Part shown: positions 1 through 10,500 of the stretch, one piece after another
How positions within the stretch are numbered: the stretch's first letter is position 1
Layout: the number at the start of each line of letters is the position of its first letter
Assembly: GCA_963711495.1 (NCBI GenBank)
Contig: CAVQEK010000003.1
Span: forward strand, 186,001 to 250,000
Direction of reading: 5' to 3'
Source of the DNA: CAVQEK01 sp963711495
GTDB taxonomy: Bacteria > Bacteroidota > Bacteroidia > Cytophagales > Cyclobacteriaceae
Length of the DNA: 64,000 bases
The notes under the pieces: generated by a model
The model's database searches: none
What the model was told of the DNA's origin: nothing
Seen by the model: the letters and a program-made list of their open reading frames with translations, nothing else
Made by a program: the position numbers and the translations under genes

Positions 1-2
1 CC

Positions 3-587
3 AGGATTGACACGCTCAAAACATTGCTTCTCCGGATGAATGACAGCGTAATGAAGTTGGAAAAATTCATAAAAGACGTAATCAGCTATTCGCGCAATGC
101 CCGGCTTGAATTAAAACATGGCCCGATACCACTCAAAGAACTGGTCCAAGAAGTCCTGGATTATTTATCAAACCTGGATCGTTTTGATCAAATCAAATTT
201 AACATTGATATCGATGAAAATGTGATCATCGGATCGGACGAAACAAGGATTAAGATTATTTTAAATAATTTAATTTCCAATGCCGTAAAGTTTCAGAAAA
301 TAGATCCTGATCATGACCCGGAGATAACAATTTCCTATCTAAATCACAATCAACAGCACATATTGGTTGTAAAAGATAATGGACAGGGTATACCTTCTGC
401 TTATTCAGATAAGATCTTCGAAATGTTCTACCGCGCCAATGTTTCCTCCGATGGATCAGGTTTGGGACTGTATATTTTACGAGAAACAGTGTTTAAGTTG
501 GGTGGGGAAGTGGATGTTCACAGCGAAGAAGGAAAAGGGAGTGAATTTATTGTGCGTTTCCCGGATCATGTCCAAACCGATATTTAG
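3..587 (+). CDS. sensor histidine kinase, C-terminal part (5' truncated by window edge)
   Basis: The reading frame is already open at the first bases, so the gene begins upstream. The visible part is the end of a HisKA dimerisation helix (NDSVMKLEKFIKDVISYSRN) followed by a complete HATPase_c domain. That domain has the N box (NNLISNAVKF), G1 box (DNGQGIP), F box (FEMFYRAN), G2 box (GSGLGLYI) and the usual C-terminal strand ending in VRFP. The phospho-accepting His lies before the window. It is a cytoplasmic ATP-dependent autokinase module, and sensor domains and partner regulator cannot be seen. The stop is TAG. No regulator gene follows, so it may be an orphan or hybrid kinase. Confidence 0.9.
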   Translation, partial: RIDTLKTLLLRMNDSVMKLEKFIKDVISYSRNARLELKHGPIPLKELVQEVLDYLSNLDRFDQIKFNIDIDENVIIGSDETRIKIILNNLISNAVKFQKIDPDHDPEITISYLNHNQQHILVVKDNGQGIPSAYSDKIFEMFYRANVSSDGSGLGLYILRETVFKLGGEVDVHSEEGKGSEFIVRFPDHVQTDI

Positions 588-1161
588 ATTTGCTACAATA
601 TTTTTGAGACTTGATTATTTGTTCGGCATGTAAAGATTTGTTGGCTACATGCTTAACTGCCAAAGCAAGTCGAAAATTATGTAGCAGAACGCATTGATTG
701 GTTTTATCATCAATTGCTGTTTAAAAAATGGACCTTGCTCAGAAAATCAAAACATCATCATATTACAACTGCAAAACACACTGGATTTGTCTTATTTGAC
801 TATATTTGCCATTCAAAATTTTCTAAAAGCAAAACATACTTACCATAGACTTATTGATGTTTTTGGTGATGAGAATAGACGAAATGTCAAAGAAAGAATG
901 TGATGAGGGAGATATTTTTTTGTTTGACCAATCGTTGTAGATTTAATTGACTAATAATTGTTACCCTCAATAGTCTAAAGGCATCTTAGGACAGTAATTT
1001 AGTATGTGAGCTTTTTGGAGGAGACACAAATTTAAAGATCAAATGTGGTTCGCATTACATAATCTTAAATTGTGTGACTTTTAATTATTTGTGAGTTAAT
1101 ATTATGGGGGCAGTAACCATTTGCAAATCATTCGTACACCAGACAATCAATTTTTTAGTTC
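588..1161. other. intergenic gap, nothing recognised
   Basis: AT-rich stretch between the kinase and the adaptor gene. A 69-codon open frame at 694-903 has no recognisable domain, no convincing ribosome binding site and atypical composition, so I do not call it. The promoter of the adaptor/TolC pair should lie in the last 150 bases, but I see no clear consensus. Confidence 0.5.
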
Positions 1162-2382
1162 ATGTCAATTAATAAAAAATTTACGATAGGGATTTTTTTT
1201 GCCGTACTTATTTCAGCGGTTGTAGTGGCCTATTTTTATCGGTATTTACCTGTGCCTGTTTTACGAGAAGGGCAATTTGAGGTTTCAGCGGTTGACCGGG
1301 GACCCGTAATAGAAACGGTGCCTGCCCAAGGTGTTGTCGAGCCACAAAATGAAGTCTTACTTCTAAGTCCGGCTTCGAGTATAGTTCAAAAAATCGTGAA
1401 CGATGTCGGGAGTAAGGTCCATGCTGGCGACGTGATCATGAGACTCGATACAAAGTCCATCATGGGTGAAATTGAAGATATGCAGGACCAGTTGGAAGTG
1501 AAGCAGAATAACCTGGATAAAACACTCCTCAATTCCAGGAATATCCGTGTTGATCTGGACTATAATGTTGAAGTAAAAAAGTTGGCGATTGCTTCATTGA
1601 AATCTCAGTTGGCCGATGAAGAACAATTGCTGGATGTGGGGGGTATTTCCCCGGCAAAAATAGATAAAACCAAACAGGAATTGACGCTCGCTGAAAAAGA
1701 TCTGGAAACATTGAAGCAAAAAAATGCCATACGTTTGGAACAACTCAATGCTGAAGAAAAAGGCCTCCGTCTTCAGATCACAATTCAAATGAAAGAACTG
1801 GAAGAACGGAAAAGCTTATTAAATAAAATGATCATCAAAGCACCGTCCGATGGAATAATCCTTGAAATCAATGGAAAAGAGGGTGAAAAGGTTGACCGGG
1901 ATCGCTTATTGGTCAGGATGTCGGACCTTTCCACATTTAAAATAAGGGCGTCCATTGAAGATAAAATGGATTCGTATGTGAAGACCGGCGAGAAAGTTTT
2001 TGTGATCATTGACAGTGTGCATCTCAAAGGTAAAATTGGTACCATCAGCCCTGTGGTCAGGGACCGGAAAATTGAATTTGATGTCTTTCTGGACCAAAAC
2101 AGTTATTCTAAATTGAGGCCTAATCTCAATGTGGATCTCCAGGTGGTCAGCGCACAACGAGATAGTGTATTGCGCGTCAAAAAGGGACCAGCGTTCACCA
2201 ATGAACAAAACCAGGATATTTATGAAGTCGAAAATAATATGGCGGTAATGAAGAATATCAAAACTGGATTGAGAGGAAATCAATACATCGAGTTACTATC
2301 CGGAGCCGAAGTTGGTGATCAGTTGATCACTTCTGATATCACTTCGTTACGCAAACAAAAGGAAATTGAAATTCAAAAATAA
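1162..2382 (+). CDS. HlyD/MacA-type periplasmic adaptor (membrane fusion protein)
   Basis: This 406-residue protein has one N-terminal membrane anchor (about residues 8-26) followed by the membrane fusion protein layout. There is a first half-lipoyl strand set (VVEPQNEVLLLSPASSIVQK), a long coiled-coil hairpin (about 95-230, rich in E, K, L and Q), a second half-lipoyl segment (MIIKAPSDGIILEINGKEG) and a beta-barrel region. Such adaptors link an inner-membrane ABC or RND transporter to a TolC channel. The next gene is a TolC homologue read immediately downstream, so the two form an export operon. No ATPase or transporter gene is adjacent, so the partner must be elsewhere. It could serve the MacB-like permeases at 26-35 kb, but that is speculation. 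Confidence 0.88.
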   Translation: MSINKKFTIGIFFAVLISAVVVAYFYRYLPVPVLREGQFEVSAVDRGPVIETVPAQGVVEPQNEVLLLSPASSIVQKIVNDVGSKVHAGDVIMRLDTKSIMGEIEDMQDQLEVKQNNLDKTLLNSRNIRVDLDYNVEVKKLAIASLKSQLADEEQLLDVGGISPAKIDKTKQELTLAEKDLETLKQKNAIRLEQLNAEEKGLRLQITIQMKELEERKSLLNKMIIKAPSDGIILEINGKEGEKVDRDRLLVRMSDLSTFKIRASIEDKMDSYVKTGEKVFVIIDSVHLKGKIGTISPVVRDRKIEFDVFLDQNSYSKLRPNLNVDLQVVSAQRDSVLRVKKGPAFTNEQNQDIYEVENNMAVMKNIKTGLRGNQYIELLSGAEVGDQLITSDITSLRKQKEIEIQK

Positions 2383-2398
2383 ATCAGAGGAGGTGTCA

Positions 2399-3889
2399 AT
2401 GGACTGGAAATATTCAGGGGTTTGTATCTTTATTTTTTTAATTCTTATAAGCCACCTTTCATTCGCCCAGGATGATCATCAAAAAACAGACTTAACATTA
2501 GAAAAAGTGGTGGAACTTGCGGTGAGTCAATCTTCATCCATCAAGAATGTTCAAAATCAAAATGAGAATTCATTCTGGCGCTGGAAGAATTTTCAGGCGA
2601 GATTTAGGCCACAGCTTACCATCGCGGGCGATTTACCGGATTACGAACAAACAAACACACCAGTTGTTCAGCCCGATGGAAGTATTGAGTTTCGTCAAAT
2701 TGCACAGATGCAAACCAATGCCCGACTCGCCTTATCGCAAGTAGTACCACAAACCGGCACGTCCATTTATGCAGCATCGTCTTTATATCGAGTACAGGAT
2801 TATAATAAAAATACGCTTAACTTTTCCGGTAGTCCGGTCTACTTAGGATTCACTCAACCACTTTTTGCTTACAACTGGATGAAATGGTCAAGAAAGACCG
2901 AACCTTTGATCTACGAGGAATCGCAAAAGCAATATGCAGAATCTATTGAAAATATATCACTGAATGCAACCCGCAGGTTTTTCACTTACTTACAGATCCA
3001 AACCAATTACAACCTTGCCACAAGTAGTTTAAAAAATAGTAAGGATAATCTAAAAATAGCGGAGGTGAAGAGAAAATTGGGAAGAATATCAGAAAATGAT
3101 TATTCCAGAATAGAACTTTCTGTTCTCAACGCAAAAAAGGCGGTCAATAAATCGAGTATTGACCTTAAAAATGCTGACTTTGAATTGAAATCCTATATTG
3201 GTCTGGACCAGTCATTGGATATTAACCTGGTCGTTCCCCTGGATATGACCTTGTTTTATGTAGATCCTAAAAAGGCGTTGCAGGAAACACTTGACAATCG
3301 AAAAGAGACTCCGGAATATAAAAGAAGATTGCTTGAAGCAGAAAGAGATCTTACCTACGCCAAACGCAGTACTGGTTTGAGCACCACACTCACCGGAAGT
3401 TTTGGGCTTTCCAATAGTGCGGAAAGTGTAAGTGGCGTTTTTGATAATCCTGAAAAACAACGATTACTCAAACTTTCTTTAAGTATACCCATTCTGGATT
3501 GGGGTAAATCAGCCTCAGCTGTAAAGCTGGCGGAATCGCGCCGGGACCTTGTGACATTTGCCGTCGAGAAAGACCGCACTGATTTTGAGCGTGAAGTGGT
3601 TGTTCAGGTGGAGCAGTTTAACTTATTGAAAGACCAAATGTTAACAGCAAAAGAAGCAGATAAGGTAGCGGAGAATGGGTATAAGATCGCTCTTAAAAAG
3701 TTCCAGAATGGGGAGATCAGCATAACGGATCTGAATATTTCACTTTCTGAACGTGAATCTGCCAAACGCGACTATATCGCATCTATTGAAAGCTACTGGG
3801 AATCCTACTACGAGATCAGGATTCTGACGCTTTATGATTTTATCGACAATAAAAAATTAACTTACCATAATCCGATCCTCAATCAATAA
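2399..3889 (+). CDS. TolC-family outer-membrane efflux protein
   Basis: I start the gene at ATG 2399, which has a strong AGAGGAGG-type site just upstream and begins a good signal peptide (hydrophobic core, then SFAQ). An in-frame ATG at 2366 would overlap the adaptor gene and spoil the signal peptide. The mature part has the two internally repeated helical OEP domains typical of TolC: long amphipathic helices (for example AEVKRKLGRISENDYSRIE and its second-half counterpart KFQNGEISITDLNISLSE) separated by beta-strand segments. It forms the outer-membrane channel and periplasmic tunnel of a tripartite efflux or secretion system with the adaptor 16 bases upstream. Confidence 0.9.
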   Translation: MDWKYSGVCIFIFLILISHLSFAQDDHQKTDLTLEKVVELAVSQSSSIKNVQNQNENSFWRWKNFQARFRPQLTIAGDLPDYEQTNTPVVQPDGSIEFRQIAQMQTNARLALSQVVPQTGTSIYAASSLYRVQDYNKNTLNFSGSPVYLGFTQPLFAYNWMKWSRKTEPLIYEESQKQYAESIENISLNATRRFFTYLQIQTNYNLATSSLKNSKDNLKIAEVKRKLGRISENDYSRIELSVLNAKKAVNKSSIDLKNADFELKSYIGLDQSLDINLVVPLDMTLFYVDPKKALQETLDNRKETPEYKRRLLEAERDLTYAKRSTGLSTTLTGSFGLSNSAESVSGVFDNPEKQRLLKLSLSIPILDWGKSASAVKLAESRRDLVTFAVEKDRTDFEREVVVQVEQFNLLKDQMLTAKEADKVAENGYKIALKKFQNGEISITDLNISLSERESAKRDYIASIESYWESYYEIRILTLYDFIDNKKLTYHNPILNQ

Positions 3890-4016
3890 ATGATTATAAA
3901 ACACCCGGAAGAATCGATTTTGTTTATTCAATTATTCCTTATTAACGGTTTTTAAAACGATTTCGCCACTTCATGGTTAATCTGAAAATACAGATGTTTT
4001 TTTACGACGCAAAAAA

Positions 4017-4313
4017 ATGAATATAAGTAGTTACTCACCGGTCAGCCCAGATTTTGAAGAAATAATTCAGCAAGAACTTCAAAAAAAGCAAAAAGTAAGA
4101 ATCCATTATTTTGATCAAAATGATGAATGGGAAATGACAGATGGTCAACCAGAAACATTATTGAAAGATAACCAATCGATTTTTCTGGTCCTTGATACAG
4201 GTATTCGGGTCAGGATCGACAGGATCATCACTATTCATGGAAAACCCGGCCCAAAATATGATGAGTTTGAGACCTTTGGCAATGCCTGCCTCGATTGCAA
4301 TGTCAGGGTTTGA
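4017..4313 (+). CDS. small protein, possibly Rof (Rho-binding antiterminator)-like
   Basis: A 98-residue soluble protein with no signal peptide. The C-terminal half contains a strand pattern resembling Rof/YaeO proteins: FLVLDTGIRVRIDRIITIHGK corresponds to the family's dG--IRLD-I--VdG strand pair. Two Cys near the end (CLDC) are unusual. Rof proteins fold as small Sm-like barrels that bind Rho and inhibit termination. The match is by eye over roughly 40 residues, so the assignment is tentative. It stands alone, between the efflux pair and a nucleoid-associated protein gene. Confidence 0.5.
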   Translation: MNISSYSPVSPDFEEIIQQELQKKQKVRIHYFDQNDEWEMTDGQPETLLKDNQSIFLVLDTGIRVRIDRIITIHGKPGPKYDEFETFGNACLDCNVRV

Positions 4314-4490
4314 CAATCCTTCACCAAATAGCATCACAAACCAAGTCTGGTTCACGCTTTTCTAACGACATTATAATTTTACGTGGAAGTGGCAGGCTGG
4401 ATTTCTCAATTATTTTAATAATGATAAATGTGAATGCTTGTTATGCCAGGCAGTTGCTGGTATTTTAGCCATTATTTAGACGCACATATT

Positions 4491-5531
4491 ATGAATGATC
4501 TCGAATTTTCAGAAATGGATATTAACAAGTTATCCATTCATTTTGTGGGGAATCGGGTTCAACAGGAAGATTTAATTCTCTCCGGAAAGGAAGCGCCACT
4601 CAATGAAGAAATAAAATCACTGTTAAAAAATTATTTTACCAGACCTTTCAAAGAGGTCCCTTTTTATACCTTTTATCATCAGTCGGACCTGCATTTGAAT
4701 GAAACATATACTTACTGTATGGCGATTTTTGATGACCCGTCCAAAACACATTTTCAATCGATCAATTTAGCCAAACATTTATACAGTTCCTCCAGTCATC
4801 CGAATATTAAAAGTGGGGAATTTTATGTGGCATATCTGACCGATTGCCTCGTAGACGGTGAATATACTGATGCTATCGGTATTTTTAAATCAGAGAACAA
4901 AGATGCATTTATCAAAGTCACCAATACCGGTGTGACCTTCGAAGTGGAGAAGGAAGTTGGCATCAACAGTAACAAACTGGACAAAGGCTGTCTGATCTTC
5001 AACTTAGATAAAGAAAACGGATACCGGCTGGTAATTGTCGATCACACCAATAGAGGCGATGACGCACAATATTGGAAGGAACATTTTCTGCAAGCCAAAC
5101 CACGTCAGGATGATTTTTACCATACACGTAACTACTTGCAAATGTGTCGCGATTTTGCGGTTGAAGTATTCCCGGAGGCTGATAAGATCGATAAATTGGC
5201 GCTGATGAGCGAATCCGCAAAATTTTTTCAGGAGAATGAAGTCTTCGACAAGCATTCATTTCAGGAAAAAGTGCTCCGGGAACCAGAAATCATTGAGGCT
5301 TTTGAGGATTACAAATCCCAATACCGTACAAAAAATGAACTTGAAACGTTCGACGAATTCGATATCAATCCAGCGGCTTTAAAACAATTGAAAAGGGTGT
5401 TTAAGAGTGTGATCAAACTGGATAAAAATTTCCATATTTATGTGCATGGAAACCGGGACCTGATTCGTAAAGGATTTGATCAGGATAGTGGCATGCACTT
5501 TTACCAGATCTATTTCAAAGAGGAAACCTAA
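4491..5531 (+). CDS. nucleoid-associated protein, NdpA (37 kDa) family
   Basis: About 346 residues. I chose ATG 4491 because family members begin close to the conserved IxxLSIHxVGN segment, here at residues 9-19. The longer frame from 4434 adds an unrelated Cys/Trp-containing stretch and uses TTG. Conserved features include an early beta-strand domain, a central FYVAYLTDCLVDGEYTDAIG strand pair, and a C-terminal domain ending in an Ile/Phe-rich strand. The family (YejK/NdpA) coats or organises the chromosome in Gram-negative bacteria. It is monocistronic here, and its 3' end faces a small exported protein gene. Confidence 0.85.
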   Translation: MNDLEFSEMDINKLSIHFVGNRVQQEDLILSGKEAPLNEEIKSLLKNYFTRPFKEVPFYTFYHQSDLHLNETYTYCMAIFDDPSKTHFQSINLAKHLYSSSSHPNIKSGEFYVAYLTDCLVDGEYTDAIGIFKSENKDAFIKVTNTGVTFEVEKEVGINSNKLDKGCLIFNLDKENGYRLVIVDHTNRGDDAQYWKEHFLQAKPRQDDFYHTRNYLQMCRDFAVEVFPEADKIDKLALMSESAKFFQENEVFDKHSFQEKVLREPEIIEAFEDYKSQYRTKNELETFDEFDINPAALKQLKRVFKSVIKLDKNFHIYVHGNRDLIRKGFDQDSGMHFYQIYFKEET

Positions 5532-5601
5532 CCATATAAAATATAGCCACAATGAAGATTGGAAGCCTTGCATCCATTTTGAAGTTATGTACAGCCAGTA
5601 G

Positions 5602-5997
5602 TTACAATGCCATTGACGGAAGTGGCAATTCAATTACTTTTGAGCCTTGGTCCTGAATAGATTTTTTAATTTCCTCCAATTGTTTACCGGCTTCTTCAGG
5701 GCTGTTGTAGATATAAATTTTTACCTGGTCTATTTGATTCAGACCACCCGGATACTGTTTTAATAGAGCCGCTTCAAATTTTGATTTGACGTCCTTTTCG
5801 GCGCTAAGAATTCCTGCCTCGTTGTCAATGGTTACCCGGCTTATGGTAGTGAGAATTGCCTTGTTTTTTTCGTGGATCATGGCTGGGAAAGCCGCTTTGC
5901 AGTGGGCCGTTACAAAACTGTATTTGGTGAATTGCTGCGCATCTACAAAATGAACACACCATATAAAAACCAGCATTGCCAGGAAATTTTTTATCAT
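5602..5997 (-). CDS. small exported protein of unknown function
   Basis: About 131 residues from ATG 5997 (an upstream TTG adds two residues). The N terminus is a clear signal peptide with a hydrophobic core (FLAMLVFIWCVHFVDA) and a cleavage site near AQQ. The mature protein is a mixed alpha/beta domain with a Lys/Glu-rich amphipathic helix near the end (SPEEAGKQLEEIKKSIQDQG), and it terminates in a short proline-containing tail. I recognise no family. It lies downstream of the aspartyl protease gene on the same strand, 86 bases away, and may be cotranscribed with it. Confidence 0.6.
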   Translation of the reverse strand: MIKNFLAMLVFIWCVHFVDAQQFTKYSFVTAHCKAAFPAMIHEKNKAILTTISRVTIDNEAGILSAEKDVKSKFEAALLKQYPGGLNQIDQVKIYIYNSPEEAGKQLEEIKKSIQDQGSKVIELPLPSMAL

Positions 5998-6083
5998 GAT
6001 CAAGATATATTATCATTATTATAAATGGAAAATATCACCTTTTAGTTCATGATAGAAACCAATTTATATTCCTGTATTCCGGG

Positions 6084-7487
6084 TTATTTGCTGTTTGAAT
6101 TATTTCTGATCAATAACATTCCCTTTCGATTTGCATTTTCATTTGCTGTTGAATCTGTCAGGGTGTTTGGGGAAAGATAAAAATTGCTTTTGGGGATCGG
6201 GTCTTCCAGAATAATTTTAGTTTCCATAGTTAATTCACCACGCTGATACCCAACATTTACTTTACGCCCCGGTTTGCTCTGAAATATTTCTACCAAATAA
6301 CCAAGACTTAAATCGGTAGACATGTGGCCATTGATGGAGACAATTTGGTCCCCTTCTTGCAAGCCAGCTTGTGATGCAGGAGAATCCTGACGAATTTTTG
6401 TGATTTGGAAAAAGGGCAATCCTGGTAATGGCGTAATTACCTCCATTCCACTCAGATTGTATTTGAAAGGATTTTTGTAGTTTCCGTTTGGTTTCAGGAT
6501 CATTTCACCTTTGAGGTAATCAAATGTTACTCTAAATCGCTTCAGAATATCGGCGCCTAAACTCCCATTTCGATCAATATTTTCCAGGGCAATTTTATAC
6601 CCACTTTCATCCGGATAGGTGACCAACGGTTCATTCAAAGGAATTTTACCAATATCCAGTTCAGTAATGCGTGAAATGCTCCCGTAAATTTCACCATTTA
6701 ATCCAAGACCAATAAAAGTGTACAATGCATTCGAAGGAACATGTATTCGCGGATCTGTAGATGCGAAAACAGACATGGCGTGGCTGGCACCTGAATCTAT
6801 CAACAACTTAAGTCGTGCAGTATTTCCATTGTTGTCTTTTACAACAGAAGTAATATAGGGTTTGCTACGAATAACCTCCAAAGGGATGACTTCACCGTGC
6901 CGCACCCTTTTTTTTCGGATCTTACGTCTATAATAGTCATAATTATACAAAGTCATGATCTGATTTTGATAATCCATTTCCACCGCAAAACTATCAAAGA
7001 GATCACATCCAATTAACCCATTGATTTCCATTCCAAGACCTTGCGACAGGTTATCCAGCTCTTCTTTTAGAATAATGACATTGTGATTATAGCCGATTAC
7101 ACCCGGTAACTCTATGGTGTTCCCAAAGGAATGAAAGGCTTTAATTTCTTCTCCTTCCCCAAGGCCATACAGGGTAATTTCCCGGGCATAGCTGAAGGAA
7201 AGATTTTTAATATCTCGTACGCTGGTAACCATGGTATTACTTACACCAGTGTCTACAATAAAATTCATGGTGTCGGACCCATTGATAGAAGCTGGAATAA
7301 TGATCAGGTTATGGACCAGTTTGAAAGGTATATTGATGCGCTCCTTATTAGGATTCTGGAACCTTAAGTGTATATAATTCTGGGCTTTAACCGAAGATCC
7401 GGAAAGCCAAAAAACCAGCACCAAAAGGAATGGAATTACATTCCAGGGTGATCTGAATATTGTGACGGGTTTTAATGGCGCTTTCAT
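6084..7487 (-). CDS. exported retropepsin/pepsin-like aspartyl protease with PDZ domain
   Basis: I start at ATG 7487, which begins a normal signal peptide (VIPFLLVLVFWLSGSSVKAQ); longer in-frame starts add a charged stretch ahead of it. Two catalytic-type motifs are present in a duplicated aspartyl protease fold: FIVDTGVSNTMV and LLIDSGASHAMSV. These are followed by a PDZ domain (GLQEGDQIVSINGHMS) near the C terminus. Bacteroidota proteins of this architecture are periplasmic or surface proteases of mostly unknown substrate. The gene is only 76 bases downstream of the STN/MG2-like protein gene and on the same strand, so it probably belongs to the sigma/FecR-controlled unit. Confidence 0.85.
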   Translation of the reverse strand: MKAPLKPVTIFRSPWNVIPFLLVLVFWLSGSSVKAQNYIHLRFQNPNKERINIPFKLVHNLIIIPASINGSDTMNFIVDTGVSNTMVTSVRDIKNLSFSYAREITLYGLGEGEEIKAFHSFGNTIELPGVIGYNHNVIILKEELDNLSQGLGMEINGLIGCDLFDSFAVEMDYQNQIMTLYNYDYYRRKIRKKRVRHGEVIPLEVIRSKPYITSVVKDNNGNTARLKLLIDSGASHAMSVFASTDPRIHVPSNALYTFIGLGLNGEIYGSISRITELDIGKIPLNEPLVTYPDESGYKIALENIDRNGSLGADILKRFRVTFDYLKGEMILKPNGNYKNPFKYNLSGMEVITPLPGLPFFQITKIRQDSPASQAGLQEGDQIVSINGHMSTDLSLGYLVEIFQSKPGRKVNVGYQRGELTMETKIILEDPIPKSNFYLSPNTLTDSTANENANRKGMLLIRNNSNSK

Positions 7488-7563
7488 AATTTTAATTATC
7501 AATGGTTCAATCAATCTGTATTTTCCATAACAACCGTGCTGTTTGGCACGATACCGCAAGCCA

Positions 7564-10500
7564 TTATTTCAGATTATCCCAATTAAGATTCATTCTGAAA
7601 CAAGCAATTTGACCTTTGTTTGAAACTCCTTCTATGACAAATTGCATCTTTTTATCTGTTTTGGGCACACTGAACTGCAATGTGGCCTTACCTTCACTGT
7701 TGGTCTCAAATTTTGGAATCCAGTCGATATTATGATCGACATTAACATTAAATGCATCTTGATATTCTGCTTTTCCTGATATACTGCTATTTCGATCAGA
7801 TAAATCTTGTTGGTCAATTCCCGGCGAGCTGCCTACAACTACTTCAGCAACCATTGGATTTGCCGCTCCTTTTACGACATTGATATTACTTTTTGCCAAT
7901 ATCAATGAGTCAGGTGCTTCATTCTTCATTTCGGAAAAATGGATGATATATGGTTTTTGATGATCAATGTGTGATTGTGTGATCAAATAGTCATCAATTG
8001 CTTTTGCTTCGGTGGGTTGGTCGATATTGAAATACTGGTTAAAAGGCACTTTTTCCAGTTCTGAATTGATCAATAAATAAGAACAGATATTATTTTTAGA
8101 TCGGTTTATTTTTTGTGTAATGGCGTATACTGAACACAAAAATTGCCCTTCAACCGGAAAACCTTCATTGTCAATTATATTTATTTCAGCTTGTAATTTT
8201 CCCTTTCTTCCATTCAGGATCTTCATGTGGGTTACGGAAACATTCAAACGGTTGCCATGATTAATGAATATTTTTCTCATACCCAGCAATTGTGCTTCCT
8301 GATCAAAGAGATAAAGTGAAAACAGACCTTCTGGTAAATTGATGGAAGGTATTTCCATGGTTTGGGCCATCTGGTCCAGACTTATATCGAGCAAATAATA
8401 AATCTTGCCATGAGAAGTTCCGGCCAGATATACTTTACGATGAATGTGTGTATTGTTGTATAACGCTATACGTAAATTCTGTGATGAACTTTGTTCAACT
8501 GAAAAAGTTAATCCATCTTCTAATGGAGGCCTAAAGGGCGTTGTGTAACTGGTACCATTGACATTAACTATAAGGGAAGTATTTTCCGCTGTTGCCGGGG
8601 TATAACCTAAGGTGGCATACCCATTTTTATCCAGTTGAAATTCAGAAATCAACTGATCGTTTCGTATGAGGTATCCGGTTATTTCCGAATTGATATGTTG
8701 TTGGTTCTTAAGATACACCCCCATTCTTATGGGAATGTTTTTCAAAATGGCCCCGCTTTCCGGTATAAAGACAAGGTCACCAACGGGTGTTTGCTGTACA
8801 TTATTGATGGTAATATCATTAAAATTATTTGGGTGTAAACCATCCAATAGAATCGATTGTGTATAAACGTAACTGTTCGGTAAATTAGTTGTAGCACAAA
8901 GCCGATAATTTCCGGCGGGGAGTGTTTTCGCCAGATTTAACGTACCGGTAGCCACACCATGTCTGATCTCGAAAGATTGTGTAGTGAGTTTATTTGATTG
9001 ATTACCCAGTTCCACCCGCAGTACACTTCCTAATACTGAAGGCTTGTGATCTTCACAATTCAATACAAATGCCGTGAAATGAACATCCTGGCCTGGTACG
9101 TAGGTTGATTGATTGGTTTTAAGGTAAATATTTTCCTGTTTGGGGGTAGTGTTTGTGTTGAGAATGTCAGTAATTTTTTTGGAAGTGGCGTCATTCACGA
9201 GTTTGGGAACAAAAGCGATCTGATTATAACTGTTCAAAAAGACCATGGCAAAAGCATCATTTTTTTCAAAATCCCGCACTAAATTTTCTTCAAGCGGAGT
9301 ACGCTTTACAATAGGGTTCTCCTCCCAGAAAGCAGGATTGTAACCGGCCTCATTGATGGCTGATATATCGGCAGTTTGCATCGGCAAATCGCCACCGAGT
9401 TTCTTTTCTTTTGGTGGATTGTAGTATTCGTAAAACGAGAGGAGGGAAGAGGTCTGAATGTGTCCGTTAAATTGTTGATTGTTGTAATAATCAAACGAGT
9501 GACTTATTCTGATATAGTCTAATTGTAATTTGTTGGCTTCTGGTGTTTTATTAAAAACGATATCAAAACTAAGCAGGTAATTTTTCCATGTACTACTGCG
9601 ATCGTTGAATTTAATGATATCCAGGGCAGGGTCGTTGAAGGTGCCGGTAATTTTATATATCTCATATGTCTTTGTGTCAATATAAATCTCTCCGGAAGCA
9701 GCCGGTGCATTCGTGGTTGATTTTGGCTTGTATTCGATCACAGCAATTTTATGGTCGTGATGATCGATGATCTCTTTAAGCCGGAGGTCGAACAGCATCT
9801 TTACATCAGGATTTACCGGCAGCAACAACTCGTCGGTTTGAGGTTGCACAACCGGAATAATTCTGGAAAGAAGGGTGAAATTTCGATTGTATACAAAGAT
9901 ATCCTCGTGTTCATCATTTTGAAATGCATAACGCCCCTGTTGCAATGCCCAATTTTGAATGCCTGCTGACGTATATTTTACATCGAAGAAAATCTCAAAT
10001 ATTTCCGTGTAGTGATCATCTTTTTCAGACAACTGACGGTAAAATGCTTTGCCGTATTGATCATGATTCTTTTGATTGTTGATTTTATCATAGGCCTTAA
10101 TCACCATGTTGTAATAGGCGTTTTCATTTTTTCTGCCAAAAACCGTCACCTGACGCAGTGTCTTGACCGCTGGCAAAAGACTGATGCCGAGGACAGTATC
10201 TTCTGGTGAAATTTGTATTATTTTCCGTTCATAGTTAATATGAGAGAAAACAAGTTCAGCGGGAAGGGAATCAAGGGTAAGAATAAAGCCACCCTGTTCA
10301 TTGCTGGATGTTCCCCGGCTGGTTCCGGATATCCCCACACTCGCAAAAGCGACCGGGTCAGCAGAGCCGGCTTCAACTATTCTGCCATGGATGGTCAATG
10401 GTTCCGGATGTTGCCTGGGTATCAATACATACTGATTGCCAATGATCCTGAACAAAATATGATTTTGATCCAGTATTTTTTGAATCGAAGCCATCAGAGG

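Noticed and set aside
694..903. 69-codon open frame after the kinase
   Set aside because: No ribosome binding site, domain or homology pattern, and the composition is like the surrounding spacer.
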